Shown: positions 33,765 through 42,605 of the stretch, one piece after another
How the letters are laid out: every line of letters starts with the position of its first letter
Position numbering within the stretch: the first letter of the stretch is position 1
Source: Pseudomonas sp. 14P_8.1_Bac3
GTDB lineage: Bacteria > Pseudomonadota > Gammaproteobacteria > Pseudomonadales > Pseudomonadaceae
Length of the DNA stretch: 64,000 nt
Assembly: GCF_025466085.1 (NCBI RefSeq)
Contig: NZ_JANLOD010000017.1
Location: 1 to 64,000, forward strand
Reading direction: 5' to 3'
The notes under the pieces: generated by a model
What the model saw: only the letters and a program-made list of their open reading frames with translations
What the model was told of the DNA's origin: nothing
Databases searched by the model: none
Made by a program: the position numbers and the translations under genes

Positions 33765-35749
33765 GCAGTGGCTCCCGTCATGCCCAGCGCTTCACGCACA
33801 CGGCTTTTCACCTTGACCCGGTAACGCCGGTCCAGCGCCGCCAGCAACCCGCCCAGCCCGGTGAGCAAACCACCGAACCAGATCCAGCGCACGAACGGTT
33901 TGACGTGCACGCGCACGGCCCAGGCGCCATCGCCCAGGGGTTCGCCGAGGGCGACGTAGAGGTCACGGGTGAAACCGGCGTCGATCCCGGCTTCGGTCAT
34001 TACCGAGTTCTGCACCGTGTACAAACGTTTTTCCGGGTGCAGCACGCTGACTTCCTTGCCGTCACGGATCACCCGCACGGTGCCCTTGTCGGAGGTGAAG
34101 TTCGGGCCTTCGAAGTGTTTGGCACCTTCGAACACAAAGTGATAACCCGCCAGGTCCATGGACTCGCCCGGCGCCAGGCGCAAATCGCGTTCGGCACTGT
34201 TCTGGCTCGACAGCACGACACCGAGCGCGCACACGGCGATGCCCAAGTGCGCGAGCTGCATGCCCCAGTAGCTGCGGGTCAGGGTCGGCAGGCCTTTGAT
34301 CAGGCCTTTATGGCGAGTCTTGTCGAAGATGTCGCGCACGCCGGCCAGCAACACCCAGGCCGCGAGCATGAAGGTCGCGATCACTGCCCAGTTGAAATCG
34401 CCATAGGCGACGCCAGCCACCACCGCCATCGCGGCACTGCCGAGCAGCACCGGCGTCAGCATGCCCATCAGCCATTTGACCGGGGTGTCTTTCCAGCGCA
34501 CCAGCATGCCCACCGCCATCACCACCATCAGCAGCGCCATCAACGGAATGAACAGCGCGTTGAAGTACGGCGGGCCGACCGACAGCTTGGCGCCGGTCAT
34601 CGCATCGAGGATCAGCGGATACAAGGTGCCGAGCAGGATCATCGACGCCGCCACCACCAGCACCAGGTTGTTGCCCAGCAGCAGGGTTTCCCGGGACCAG
34701 AGGTTGAAGCCGACGTGGCTCTTCACCACCGGCGCACGCAGGGCGAACAGCGTCAGCGAGCCACCGACCACGAATAGCAGGAAGATCAGGATGAACACGC
34801 CGCGTTCAGGGTCGGACGCAAAGGCGTGCACCGAAGTCAGCACGCCGGAGCGCACCAGGAACGTCCCCAGCAAACTCAGCGAGAACGCGGCAATGGCCAG
34901 CAACACGGTCCAGCTCTTGAACACGCCACGTTTTTCCGTCACCGCCAGCGAGTGAATCAGCGCGGTGCCCACCAGCCACGGCATGAACGAGGCGTTTTCC
35001 ACCGGGTCCCAGAACCACCAGCCGCCCCAGCCGAGTTCGTAATAGGCCCACCACGAACCGAGGGTGATGCCGATGCCGAGAAAGGCCCAGGCGACGATGG
35101 TCCATGGACGCGACCAGCGTGCCCAGGCTGCATCAAGACGACCGCCAAGCAACGCCGCGATGGCGAAGGCGAACGCCACGGAAAATCCGACATAGCCCAT
35201 GTACAGCATCGGCGGATGCACGATCAGGCCGATGTCTTGCAGCAACGGATTGAGGTCGCGACCGTCCGCTGGAATCTGCGGCAGGATCCGCGAGAACGGG
35301 TTGGACGTGAGGATCAGGAACAGCAGGAAACCGGTGCTGATCATGCCCATCACCGCCAGCACCCGCGCCAGCATCACTTGCGGCAACTGCCGGGAGAAGA
35401 CCGACACGGCGAAGGTCCAGCCGCCGAGGATCAACGCCCACAGCAGCAACGAACCTTCGTGCGCGCCCCACACGGCGCTGAACTTGTAGTACCACGGCAA
35501 CGCGCTGTTGGAGTTGCTGGCGACGTAGGCGACCGAGAAGTCGTCGGTCATGAACGCGTACGTCAGGCAACCGAAGGCAAACACCAGGAAAGCGAACTGG
35601 CCCCACGCCGCCGGCTGGGCGAGGCTCATCCACAAGCGGTCGCCGCGCCAGGCACCGAGCAGGGGCACCACGGCCTGAACCAGGGCGAAACACAGCGCCA
35701 GGATCATGGCCAGGTGGCCCAGCTCGGGGATAAAGATTCCGGAAGTCAT
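33761..35749 (-). CDS. ccmF: Heme lyase subunit CcmF
   Basis: The 662-residue polytopic protein begins MTSGIFIPELGHLAMILAL. It contains the heme-handling WWD motif (LGWGGWWFWDPVENASFMPW), flanking periplasmic histidines and a large C-terminal periplasmic part. CcmF takes heme from holo-CcmE and, with CcmH, attaches it to apocytochrome c. Three bases separate it from ccmE. Confidence 0.96.
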   Translation of the reverse strand: MTSGIFIPELGHLAMILALCFALVQAVVPLLGAWRGDRLWMSLAQPAAWGQFAFLVFAFGCLTYAFMTDDFSVAYVASNSNSALPWYYKFSAVWGAHEGSLLLWALILGGWTFAVSVFSRQLPQVMLARVLAVMGMISTGFLLFLILTSNPFSRILPQIPADGRDLNPLLQDIGLIVHPPMLYMGYVGFSVAFAFAIAALLGGRLDAAWARWSRPWTIVAWAFLGIGITLGSWWAYYELGWGGWWFWDPVENASFMPWLVGTALIHSLAVTEKRGVFKSWTVLLAIAAFSLSLLGTFLVRSGVLTSVHAFASDPERGVFILIFLLFVVGGSLTLFALRAPVVKSHVGFNLWSRETLLLGNNLVLVVAASMILLGTLYPLILDAMTGAKLSVGPPYFNALFIPLMALLMVVMAVGMLVRWKDTPVKWLMGMLTPVLLGSAAMAVVAGVAYGDFNWAVIATFMLAAWVLLAGVRDIFDKTRHKGLIKGLPTLTRSYWGMQLAHLGIAVCALGVVLSSQNSAERDLRLAPGESMDLAGYHFVFEGAKHFEGPNFTSDKGTVRVIRDGKEVSVLHPEKRLYTVQNSVMTEAGIDAGFTRDLYVALGEPLGDGAWAVRVHVKPFVRWIWFGGLLTGLGGLLAALDRRYRVKVKSRVREALGMTGATA

Positions 35750-35752
35750 CGA

Positions 35753-36208
35753 TCAACCCTCCTTAGCGGGCGTTGGAGCGGATTGACCACTGTCTTTCAA
35801 AGCCTTGGTCACTTCGGGTGGCATGTACTTCTCGTCGTGTTTGGCCAGCACTTCGTCCGCCACCACCACCCCGTCGGCGTTCAGTTTGCCCAGCGCGACG
35901 ATGCCCTGCCCTTCACGGAACAGGTCCGGGAGGATGCCGCGGTAGCTGATGGTCACGGATTTGTTGAAGTCGGTGACGATGAATTTCACGTCCAGGGAAT
36001 CGCCGGAACGTTGCAGCGATCCCTTCTCGACCATGCCACCGGCACGAATGCGCGTGTCGTGCGGCGCTTCGCCATTAGCGATCTGGGTCGGTGTGTAAAA
36101 CAGGTTGATGTTCTGCTGCAGGGCGCTCAGGGCCAGGCCAACGGCAGCGCCGACCCCGATCAGGATCGCCAGAATGATGATAAGACGCTTTTTGCGCAGC
36201 GGATTCAC
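35753..36208 (-). CDS. ccmE: Heme chaperone CcmE
   Basis: The GTG start at 36208 has GGGAG upstream and overlaps the ccmD stop. A longer open frame upstream is only the overlap with ccmD and ccmC. The 151-residue protein has one N-terminal membrane helix and the OB-fold domain. The heme-binding histidine lies in [14 protein letters not shown] and the preceding motif is [11 protein letters not shown]. It carries heme covalently from CcmABCD to CcmF. Confidence 0.95.
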   Translation of the reverse strand: MNPLRKKRLIIILAILIGVGAAVGLALSALQQNINLFYTPTQIANGEAPHDTRIRAGGMVEKGSLQRSGDSLDVKFIVTDFNKSVTISYRGILPDLFREGQGIVALGKLNADGVVVADEVLAKHDEKYMPPEVTKALKDSGQSAPTPAKEG

Positions 36209-36381
36209 TTGCCGTTCTCCCGGCGCAAACGACGCGCCTCTTGTTGCAGATACCGCTTGCGGGCCAGGACCGGCGCCGCCACGTTGAAAACCAGCACCGC
36301 CAGGCAAATGCCATAGGCCGACCAGACATACAGGCCATGATGGCCCATGGCGAGAAAGTCGCCGAATGAAGCAAAACTCAT
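36205..36381 (-). CDS. ccmD: Heme exporter protein CcmD
   Basis: The small 58-residue protein has one membrane segment ([20 protein letters not shown]) preceded by [12 protein letters not shown] and followed by a very basic tail ([15 protein letters not shown]). This is the standard CcmD form. It assists release of holo-CcmE from CcmABC. Overlaps ccmC and ccmE by 4 bases each. Confidence 0.92.
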   Translation of the reverse strand: MSFASFGDFLAMGHHGLYVWSAYGICLAVLVFNVAAPVLARKRYLQQEARRLRRENGK

Positions 36382-37133
36382 CGAGCGGCCTCCAGGCTGT
36401 TCTGCACTTCGGCCTTGACCCAACTGGCGCGGGCTTCACGCTTGAGTACTTCGAGACGCATGCGCAGCAACAGCACGGCGCCGAAGAAACAGTAGAAACC
36501 CAGCACCGTCAGCAACAGCGGCAACCACATTTCGGCCGGCATCGCCGGTTTCTCGGTGAGGGTGAACGTCGCGCCCTGGTGCAGGGTGTTCCACCACTCC
36601 ACCGAGTACTTGATGATCGGGATGTTGATCACGCCGACAATCGCCAGCACCGCGCAGGCCTTGGCCGCGCTGTCACGATTGCTGATGGCGTTGCCCAGCG
36701 CAATGAGACCGAAGTACAGAAACAGCAGGATCAACATGGACGTCAGTCGCGCATCCCAGACCCACCACGAGCCCCAGGTCGGCTTGCCCCAGATCGCGCC
36801 GGTCACCAGCGCCACGGCGGTCATCCAGGCACCGATGGGTGCGGCGCATTGCAGGGCGACGTCGGCCAGTTTCATTTTCCACACCAGCCCGACGACGCCA
36901 CACACGGCCAGCATCACGTAGCAGGACTGCGCCAACATCGCGGCGGGGACGTGGATATAGATGATGCGAAAGCTGTTGCCTTGCTGGTAATCCGGCGGCG
37001 CGAAGGCCAGGCCCCAGACCACACCGACGCCGATCAGCAGCAACGCCGCGACGCTCAGCCACGGCAGCAATTTGCCACTGATGCCGTAGAACCATTTGGG
37101 TGAGCCGAGCTTATGAAACCAGGTCCAGTTCAT
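36378..37133 (-). CDS. ccmC: Heme exporter protein CcmC
   Basis: ATG 37133 starts [20 protein letters not shown] and has GGAAA upstream. The 251-residue six-TM protein contains the tryptophan-rich [20 protein letters not shown] heme-binding loop and two conserved periplasmic histidines (IHVPAAM and the residue region near [10 protein letters not shown]). It loads heme on CcmE. A 95-base gap with strong inverted repeats separates it from ccmB. Confidence 0.95.
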   Translation of the reverse strand: MNWTWFHKLGSPKWFYGISGKLLPWLSVAALLLIGVGVVWGLAFAPPDYQQGNSFRIIYIHVPAAMLAQSCYVMLAVCGVVGLVWKMKLADVALQCAAPIGAWMTAVALVTGAIWGKPTWGSWWVWDARLTSMLILLFLYFGLIALGNAISNRDSAAKACAVLAIVGVINIPIIKYSVEWWNTLHQGATFTLTEKPAMPAEMWLPLLLTVLGFYCFFGAVLLLRMRLEVLKREARASWVKAEVQNSLEAAR

Positions 37134-37152
37134 TACTGTTTCCATCACGGTT

Positions 37153-37222
37153 GCTCTTCGCTATGAAGAGCCAAAGGGTCTGCCTTTCTTTCAAAAGAAA
37201 GCGGTCAAAATTTGACCAGACC
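37153..37222. repeat. Nested inverted-repeat element between ccmB and ccmC
   Basis: Three hairpins lie in 70 bases: GCTCTTC/GAAGAGC (37153-37171), CTTTCTTT/AAAGAAAG (37184-37201) and GGTCAAA/TTTGACC (37203-37217). An outer stem GGTCTG (37177-37182) with CAGACC (37217-37222) encloses the last two. It is the only substantial gap in an operon whose genes otherwise overlap or nearly touch. Confidence 0.75.
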
Positions 37223-37228
37223 TCATTA

Positions 37229-37897
37229 TTATTCGCCGACGCTGATCTTCAGGCCAGCAGCTATTGCAAACGGTGTCAGGGTTATCGCCAGGGCGGTCAG
37301 GCTACCAAGCCACAAGAGATAACCGGTCGCCGGCATGCCCTGCAAGGCCGCCTGCAAGGCGCCACTGCCAAGAATCAACACCGGGATGTACAGCGGCAGA
37401 ATCAGCAACGCCAGCAACAGGCCACCCCGTTTCAGCCCCACCGTCAGGGCTGCGCCCACCGCGCCGAGCAAGCTCAGCACCGGTGTACCCAGCAACAGGG
37501 AAAGCAGCAACACCGGCAGACAGGCGGTTGGCAAACCGAGCATCAGCGCCAGCAGTGGAGCGAGCAAAACCAGTGCCAGACCCGAGAAGGCCCAGTGTGC
37601 CAGTACCTTGGCCAGAACCAGAAGAGGCAGGGGGTGCGACGAAAGGACCCACTGTTCGAGGGAACCGTCTTCGAAATCACTGCGGAAGAGCCCGTCCAGC
37701 GAGAGCAAAACCGATAAAAGGGCCGCGACCCAGACCAGCCCCGGAGACAAGGTTTGCAACAATTGCGACTCGGGACCGACCGCTAACGGGAACAGCGACA
37801 CCACGATGGCGAAGAAGACGAGCGGGTTGGCCAGTTCCGCAGGTCGACGGAACAACAGGCGGGCCTCGCGGGCGACCAACAGGCCGAAGACACTCAT
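37229..37897 (-). CDS. ccmB: Heme exporter protein CcmB
   Basis: ATG 37897 gives a 222-residue six-TM protein starting [20 protein letters not shown]. The family motif [21 protein letters not shown] follows, with [16 protein letters not shown] after TM2. It forms the ABC-type complex with CcmA and CcmC. It overlaps ccmA by 4 bases. Confidence 0.94.
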   Translation of the reverse strand: MSVFGLLVAREARLLFRRPAELANPLVFFAIVVSLFPLAVGPESQLLQTLSPGLVWVAALLSVLLSLDGLFRSDFEDGSLEQWVLSSHPLPLLVLAKVLAHWAFSGLALVLLAPLLALMLGLPTACLPVLLLSLLLGTPVLSLLGAVGAALTVGLKRGGLLLALLILPLYIPVLILGSGALQAALQGMPATGYLLWLGSLTALAITLTPFAIAAGLKISVGE

Positions 37898-38529
37898 ACG
37901 GCCCAATTCCCCAGATCAATGTCGCGATAGCCGGCCGGCATCCGGGTCAGCGTGTGGTGAGTGGTCAAGACCACCATGCCACCACGCTCGCAGTGGGAGG
38001 CCAGGTGTTCTTCGAGCTGCGCCACGCCTTGTTTGTCGAGCGCGGTGAACGGCTCGTCGAGGATCCACAATGGTGGGCTGTCGAGGTACAACCGCGCCAG
38101 GGCCACGCGCCTTTGCTGACCAGCGGACAAGGTGTGGCAAGGAACATCCTCGAAACCACGCAGGCCAACGGCGGCGAGCGCGTCCCAGATGGCTTCATGG
38201 GTGGCTGGCTGGTGCAAGGCGCAAAGCCAGCTGAGGTTTTCTTCGGGCGTCAGCAAGTCTTTGATGCCGGCGGCGTGCCCGATCCACAACAGGTTGCGCG
38301 CCAGTTCGCTGCGCTGTTCGTTGAGCGATTGACCGTTCAACAGGACCTGACCGGCGGTCGGTTGCATCAGACCGGACAACAGCCGTAAAAGACTGGTCTT
38401 GCCGCTGCCGTTGGGGCCGCTGATTTGCAACATTTCGCCACTGGCCAGTCTCAATTCGAGATTTTCGAAGAGCAGCCGAAGGTCTCGCTCACAGGCGAGG
38501 GCAACGGTTTGCAGGACAGGACTGGTCAA
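37894..38529 (-). CDS. ccmA: Heme exporter ATP-binding protein CcmA
   Basis: The 211-residue ABC ATPase has Walker [11 protein letters not shown], the signature [14 protein letters not shown] and Walker [17 protein letters not shown] start at 38529 is the only start codon that keeps the full N-terminal strand ([14 protein letters not shown]). AAAGG lies ten bases upstream, so translation may be modest. It powers release of heme-loaded CcmE. First gene of the ccm operon, divergent from the fliK-like gene. Confidence 0.93.
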   Translation of the reverse strand: MTSPVLQTVALACERDLRLLFENLELRLASGEMLQISGPNGSGKTSLLRLLSGLMQPTAGQVLLNGQSLNEQRSELARNLLWIGHAAGIKDLLTPEENLSWLCALHQPATHEAIWDALAAVGLRGFEDVPCHTLSAGQQRRVALARLYLDSPPLWILDEPFTALDKQGVAQLEEHLASHCERGGMVVLTTHHTLTRMPAGYRDIDLGNWAV

Positions 38530-38664
38530 GAGATCACGGGCCTTTACGGTTCAAGTCGGCGGCGGAGCGGCCGCTAAAGAGATGCAGCATAGATACATTG
38601 GCGGCCTGTTCCAGAGAGCTGCGTCAAACAATTGCAATGTTTTCGCCACTCTCGGAAAGACGGG

Positions 38665-38681
38665 CGGCATTATACATGCCG
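38665..38681. repeat. Short inverted repeat in the ccmA/fliK-like divergent region
   Basis: CGGCAT-TATAC-ATGCCG lies 44 bases before the fliK-like start; the TATAC loop resembles a -10 box. It could be an operator or chance; weak evidence. Confidence 0.3.
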
Positions 38682-38725
38682 TGCCCTACTCTAAAGAGGG
38701 CAATTTCCTCAGGTTGTGACCGCGT

Positions 38726-40300
38726 ATGACAGGCGAAATGAACATCCTCCCGCTCCCGCAGCCCATCCCCGCGACGTCGCGTCCGCAGGTGGTCAGCGGT
38801 GACCTGCTCAAGCTGCTGTCGCCGATGGAAGGCCTGATCGCGGCCGGACAGAGCGCCAAGGCCGAAGTGTTGTCGCTCAAGCAGGCGGACCAGACCTTTC
38901 AACTGCTGCTCAAGGTCACCCTCGACAGCGGCCGCCAGACCACGGTCCAGGCCACCAGCACCCAGCCACTGCCCCAGGGCACGAGCCTGGCGGTCACCCA
39001 ACCGTCGGCGGGCAACCTGGCGGTGACGGTGCAGCAGGCCATTGCTTCCAGCGTCGCCACCCTCACCCGCATCGACACCGCGCAGTTGCCCGTAGGCACC
39101 CTGTTGCAAGGTAAAGTGCTGACCTCGCAGGTGCTGCCACAAGTGCCGGGCCAGCCGACGGTGTTTCGCTCGCTGGTCAGCCTGCTCAATACGGCGCTGA
39201 GCGGCAGCACGCTGAGCATCGACAGCCCGACCCCGCTGCGCATCGGCACGCTCCTGAGCGCGCTGGTGCAAGACACCCAGACCCTGAAATTCGTCCCGCT
39301 GAGCAGCCGCCAGGAACAACTGGCGGTCACCCAGCAACTGGTCAGCCAGCAAAGCCGCCAGGGTTCGCTGGACGGGTTGCTCAAACTCCTGCAAAACCTC
39401 CCCGCCCCGGATCAGACCTCCAGCGATCTGCGGGCCGCGGTGGACAAGTTGCTCGCCGGCCTGCCGGACGTTCAGCAACTCAGCACGCCGAAGGGCCTGG
39501 CCCTGGCGCTGGCCAACAGCGGCGCGTTCCTTGAGGCGAAACTGCTCGGCGGGCAAAACCCGACGCTGGCCCCCGACCTGAAAGGCGATCTGCTCAGGGT
39601 GATCGCGCAATTGAGTCAGGGGTTGCCGGCGAATACCAATCTCAGCGCAATCATTGCCGCCAATACCCTGGCGCAGGCCATGCCCAGCTTTGTTCGCAGT
39701 GCCCTCGGCATGCTCGGCCAGGTCAGCGCGAAACCACAGCCCACCAGCTTTCCCCTGCCCGAGCGCTTTCTGCAAAGCGCGGAGGATGAAGGTGATCTGG
39801 AGCACTTGCTGCGATTGGCAGCCGCGGCAGTCTCGCGCCTGCAAAGTCACCAGCTGTCGAGCCTGGAGCAAACCGGCGTCACCGACGACGGTCGCCTGAT
39901 GAGCACCTGGCAGCTGGAAATCCCGATGCGCAACCTGCAGGACATCGTGCCGCTGCAGGTCAAGTTCCAACGCGAGGAAGCGCCGGAGCAAGAACCGCCC
40001 AAGGAACACCGTGATGAACGCGCGCCCAAACAACAGTTGTGGCGCGTCGAACTGGCCTTCGCCATGGAGCCGTTGGGGCCGATGCAGATTCAGGCGCAGT
40101 TGATCCAGGGCAGCCTGTCGGGCCAGCTCTGGGCGGAACGGCCGTATACCGCCAGCCTGATCGAGAGCCATCTGCACGGGTTGCGCGAACGCCTGCTGGC
40201 CTCGGGCCTGAACGTCGGCGATCTGGATTGCCACCTCGGCACACCGGCACATGGCCCCCAAACCCGACTGGAACAACGCTGGGTCGACGAAACCGCATGA
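38726..40300 (+). CDS. FliK-like flagellar hook-length control domain protein (second copy)
   Basis: The 524-residue protein has a Gln/Leu/Ser-rich, low-complexity N-terminal two thirds with FliK-type ruler composition. The C-terminal Flg_hook-like domain (about 385-480) contains WRVELAFAMEPLGPMQIQAQ and GQLWAERPYTASLIESHLHGLRERL. This matches the conserved ELGRLDIRVN region of true FliK in position. The canonical fliK is at 60940-62292. The stop codon overlaps the start of a FlhB C-domain gene (ATGA), so the two are coupled. Confidence 0.78.
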   Translation: MTGEMNILPLPQPIPATSRPQVVSGDLLKLLSPMEGLIAAGQSAKAEVLSLKQADQTFQLLLKVTLDSGRQTTVQATSTQPLPQGTSLAVTQPSAGNLAVTVQQAIASSVATLTRIDTAQLPVGTLLQGKVLTSQVLPQVPGQPTVFRSLVSLLNTALSGSTLSIDSPTPLRIGTLLSALVQDTQTLKFVPLSSRQEQLAVTQQLVSQQSRQGSLDGLLKLLQNLPAPDQTSSDLRAAVDKLLAGLPDVQQLSTPKGLALALANSGAFLEAKLLGGQNPTLAPDLKGDLLRVIAQLSQGLPANTNLSAIIAANTLAQAMPSFVRSALGMLGQVSAKPQPTSFPLPERFLQSAEDEGDLEHLLRLAAAAVSRLQSHQLSSLEQTGVTDDGRLMSTWQLEIPMRNLQDIVPLQVKFQREEAPEQEPPKEHRDERAPKQQLWRVELAFAMEPLGPMQIQAQLIQGSLSGQLWAERPYTASLIESHLHGLRERLLASGLNVGDLDCHLGTPAHGPQTRLEQRWVDETA

Positions 40301-40626
40301 AAAACCCGAACACGCCGCGCCAGGCCATCGCCCTCAAATACGACGGCACCCACGCCCCGACCCTCACGGCCAAGGGCGACGAAGCGCTGGCGGAAGAAAT
40401 CCTGCGGATTGCCCGCGATTATGAAGTGCCTATTTATGAGAATGCCGAGCTGGTGACGCTGCTGGCGAAGATGGAACTGGGGGACAGCATTCCGGAGGAG
40501 TTGTACCGCACGATCGCCGAGATCATTGCGTTTGCCTGGAATTTGAAGGGCAAGTTTCCGGAAGGAAATGACCCGAATGCGCCGATGGTCGAGAAGGACA
40601 TTACCGATCGCGGGGATGATTATTGA
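40297..40626 (+). CDS. FlhB C-terminal-domain homolog (EscU/YscU/FlhB family, short form)
   Basis: The 109-residue protein aligns only with the cytoplasmic export-gate domain of FlhB. Its AIALKYDGTHAPTLTAKGDE corresponds to AVALKYDPEKGSAPVLLAKG of the full FlhB at 55302-56441, and ELYRTIAEIIAFAWNLKGK corresponds to GLYLAVAQVLAYVYQIRQH. The membrane part and the self-cleaving NPTH motif are absent; the product starts about where the cleaved fragment would. Coupled to the FliK-like gene, its natural switching partner. Confidence 0.82.
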   Translation: MKNPNTPRQAIALKYDGTHAPTLTAKGDEALAEEILRIARDYEVPIYENAELVTLLAKMELGDSIPEELYRTIAEIIAFAWNLKGKFPEGNDPNAPMVEKDITDRGDDY

Positions 40627-40641
40627 GGCTTCAAGGACGCC

Positions 40642-40734
40642 TTCGCGAGCAAGCCCGCTCCCACATCGGATCTCGGTGGAACACGACACCCGTGTTCGCT
40701 GAAGATCCAATGTGGGAGCGGGCTTGCTCGCGAG
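40642..40734. repeat. REP doublet between convergent genes (TTCGC-first, 93 bp)
   Basis: TTCGCGAGCAAGCCCGCTCC at 40642 and GTGGGAGCGGGCTTGCTCGC at 40712. It separates the FlhB-like gene from the DUF2802 gene and may serve as the terminator for both. Confidence 0.92.
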
Positions 40735-40758
40735 GCAGTCTCAGGGCAACCGCAAAAA

Positions 40759-41151
40759 TCAGTTCTTGTGCAACTTACTCATCAACTCCGCCTCAGCCTG
40801 GGTCAAGCCGCAGGACTGGGTCAGTTCGTCGACGCTTGCGCCCATCCCGACCAGGCGCGCCGCCTGGGCGAACGACAGGCTCGATGGGTCGCGCTGTTCA
40901 AGCTGGGCCAGCTTGTCCGGCAACGGCCCGACGACGGCGCGCAGTTCATGCAGGTCTTCACCCATGCGCACGTTGCCGCGTTGATAATCGTCCACGCGCT
41001 TGGCCAGGTCCTTGAGGCGCTGATCGCGCAGCACGTCACCTTGAGCCTGTTGCGCGGCGATCTGGCGCTGACCGCGAATGTACGCCAGAAACATCGCCAG
41101 CGTGCCTGCCCAGAAGAGGAACAGGACAATGACCGCCACCTCAAGAATCAA
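40759..41151 (-). CDS. DUF2802 family protein downstream of cheW
   Basis: The 130-residue protein has one N-terminal membrane helix (ILEVAVIVLFLFWAGTLAMF), a charged helical stretch (about 25-75) and a C-terminal DUF2802 segment (SSLSFAQAARLVGMGASVDELTQSCGLTQAEAELM) that looks like a small helix-turn-helix. It starts with TTG directly after the cheW stop (TGA-TTG). Its role in motility is not established. Confidence 0.8.
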   Translation of the reverse strand: MILEVAVIVLFLFWAGTLAMFLAYIRGQRQIAAQQAQGDVLRDQRLKDLAKRVDDYQRGNVRMGEDLHELRAVVGPLPDKLAQLEQRDPSSLSFAQAARLVGMGASVDELTQSCGLTQAEAELMSKLHKN

Positions 41152-41637
41152 TCAGATACTCTCCAGTTCCGACCATTCTTCTTCGCTCATCATCTTGTCG
41201 AGTTCGACGAGGATCAGCAGTTCGTTGTTCTTGTTGCACACGCCTTGAATGAACTTGGCGGACTCTTCGTTACCCACGTTCGGCGCGGTTTCGATTTCCG
41301 ACTGACGCAGGTAAACCACTTCGGCCACGCTGTCGACCATGATGCCGACCACTTGCTTGTCGGCTTCAATGATGACGATACGGGTGTTGTCGCTGATCTC
41401 GGCATTCATCAGGCCGAAGCGCTGACGGGTGTCGATCACGGTGACCACGTTACCGCGCAGGTTGATGATGCCCAGCACGTAGCTCGGCGCACCCGGGACC
41501 GGAGCGATTTCGGTGTAACGCAGGACTTCCTGAACGCGCATCACGTTGATGCCGTAGGTTTCATTGTCCAGCTTGAAGGTTACCCATTGCAGGATCGGAT
41601 CTTCAGAACCTTTTGCAGACGACGCTTTATCATTCAT
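41152..41637 (-). CDS. cheW: Chemotaxis coupling protein CheW
   Basis: The 161-residue CheW has a short polar N-terminus, then LQWVTFKLDNETYGINVMRVQEVLRYTEIAPVPGAP and VLGIINLRGNVVTVIDTR. It links chemoreceptors to CheA in the polar array. It lies 74 bases after the parP gene on the same strand, followed directly by the DUF2802 gene. Confidence 0.95.
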   Translation of the reverse strand: MNDKASSAKGSEDPILQWVTFKLDNETYGINVMRVQEVLRYTEIAPVPGAPSYVLGIINLRGNVVTVIDTRQRFGLMNAEISDNTRIVIIEADKQVVGIMVDSVAEVVYLRQSEIETAPNVGNEESAKFIQGVCNKNNELLILVELDKMMSEEEWSELESI

Positions 41638-41711
41638 ACCCTGACCCCTCGAAAAACCGCCCTGGCGGTGTGTGTTCGGTGCGACGGCAAATCATTTTGC
41701 CCCGCGTGTTT

Positions 41712-42605
41712 TTATGTCGGTTTATGGATCGGCTTGCTGCCGCCCATGTGCTTGGCGCCGCCGCTGGCGATCAGTTCGGCCAGTGCGGCAACGTCGAGCA
41801 GTGCACACATATGTTCGATGACCGTGCCGGCCAGCCATGGCCGCTGACCCCGGTGGCTGCGCCATTTGATTTCGTTCGGGTCCAGGCGCAACGAGCGGCT
41901 GACCTGATGCACCGCCAGCCCCCACTCATAGCCCTGAACCGAAATAACGTATTGCAGGCCCTGACGGAAATCATCGCGATAGCGGTCGGGCATGACCCAA
42001 CGCGCGGTATCGAGCACTTTCAGGTTGCCGGCCTGGCTCGGCAGGATGCCGAGGAACCACTCCGGCTGACCGAACAGCGGTGTCAGCTCCTGACCGGCCA
42101 ATGAATAGATCGAGCCCAGGCACACCAGCGGCACCGCAAGGGTCAAGCCGGCGACATCGAACAACAGGCATTCGAACGGCTCCGCAGCCCAGGATGGACG
42201 ACCGTCGGTTTCCACCGGTGGCGGCGTGTTGCTCGGGGGCAGGTGGACTTCGACAATCGGCGGCACCAGCGCCTGGAGCAGCGGCGCGATGGTCGACACG
42301 GGCGCCAGAACCGGTGCCGGCGCTTCGACCAGCGCCAAGGGGGCTTTCACCTCAGGTGCCGCGATCGGCGCGACAACGGCGGCGGGTTTCTCAACCGGTT
42401 TCTGCGCATCGCGGGCCTGCTCTTCGAGCACTGCGGCCTGGAACTCGTCCAGCGCCGCTTCCACTTCAACCACTTCGATCGCTTGGACGTCGGGCACCGC
42501 TTCGACTTCCGGTGGCCACTCTTCGGTCGCCTCCATCAACAAGCTGTCGAGATAAGACTGCAGGGCAAGTTGCGGGCGGGAAGTAATCTTGACCGGGCGA
42601 TTCAT
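41712..42605 (-). CDS. parP: CheW-domain protein ParP (chemotaxis array localisation)
   Basis: ATG 42605 overlaps the parC stop (TGATG). The 297-residue protein has a long acidic and proline/alanine-rich N-terminal half (residues about 25-150). A C-terminal CheW-like domain follows (FECLLFDVAGLTLAVPLVCLGSIY ... KVLDTARWVMP). In Vibrio and Pseudomonas the gene after the ParA-like parC encodes ParP, which joins the array and recruits it to the pole. The assignment rests on this order. Confidence 0.82.
   Translation of the reverse strand: MNRPVKITSRPQLALQSYLDSLLMEATEEWPPEVEAVPDVQAIEVVEVEAALDEFQAAVLEEQARDAQKPVEKPAAVVAPIAAPEVKAPLALVEAPAPVLAPVSTIAPLLQALVPPIVEVHLPPSNTPPPVETDGRPSWAAEPFECLLFDVAGLTLAVPLVCLGSIYSLAGQELTPLFGQPEWFLGILPSQAGNLKVLDTARWVMPDRYRDDFRQGLQYVISVQGYEWGLAVHQVSRSLRLDPNEIKWRSHRGQRPWLAGTVIEHMCALLDVAALAELIASGGAKHMGGSKPIHKPT

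Noticed and set aside
38624..40276. 550-residue open frame opposite the fliK-like gene
   Set aside because: Composition typical of an antisense frame; the plus-strand gene has a coupled partner and a recognisable C-terminal domain.
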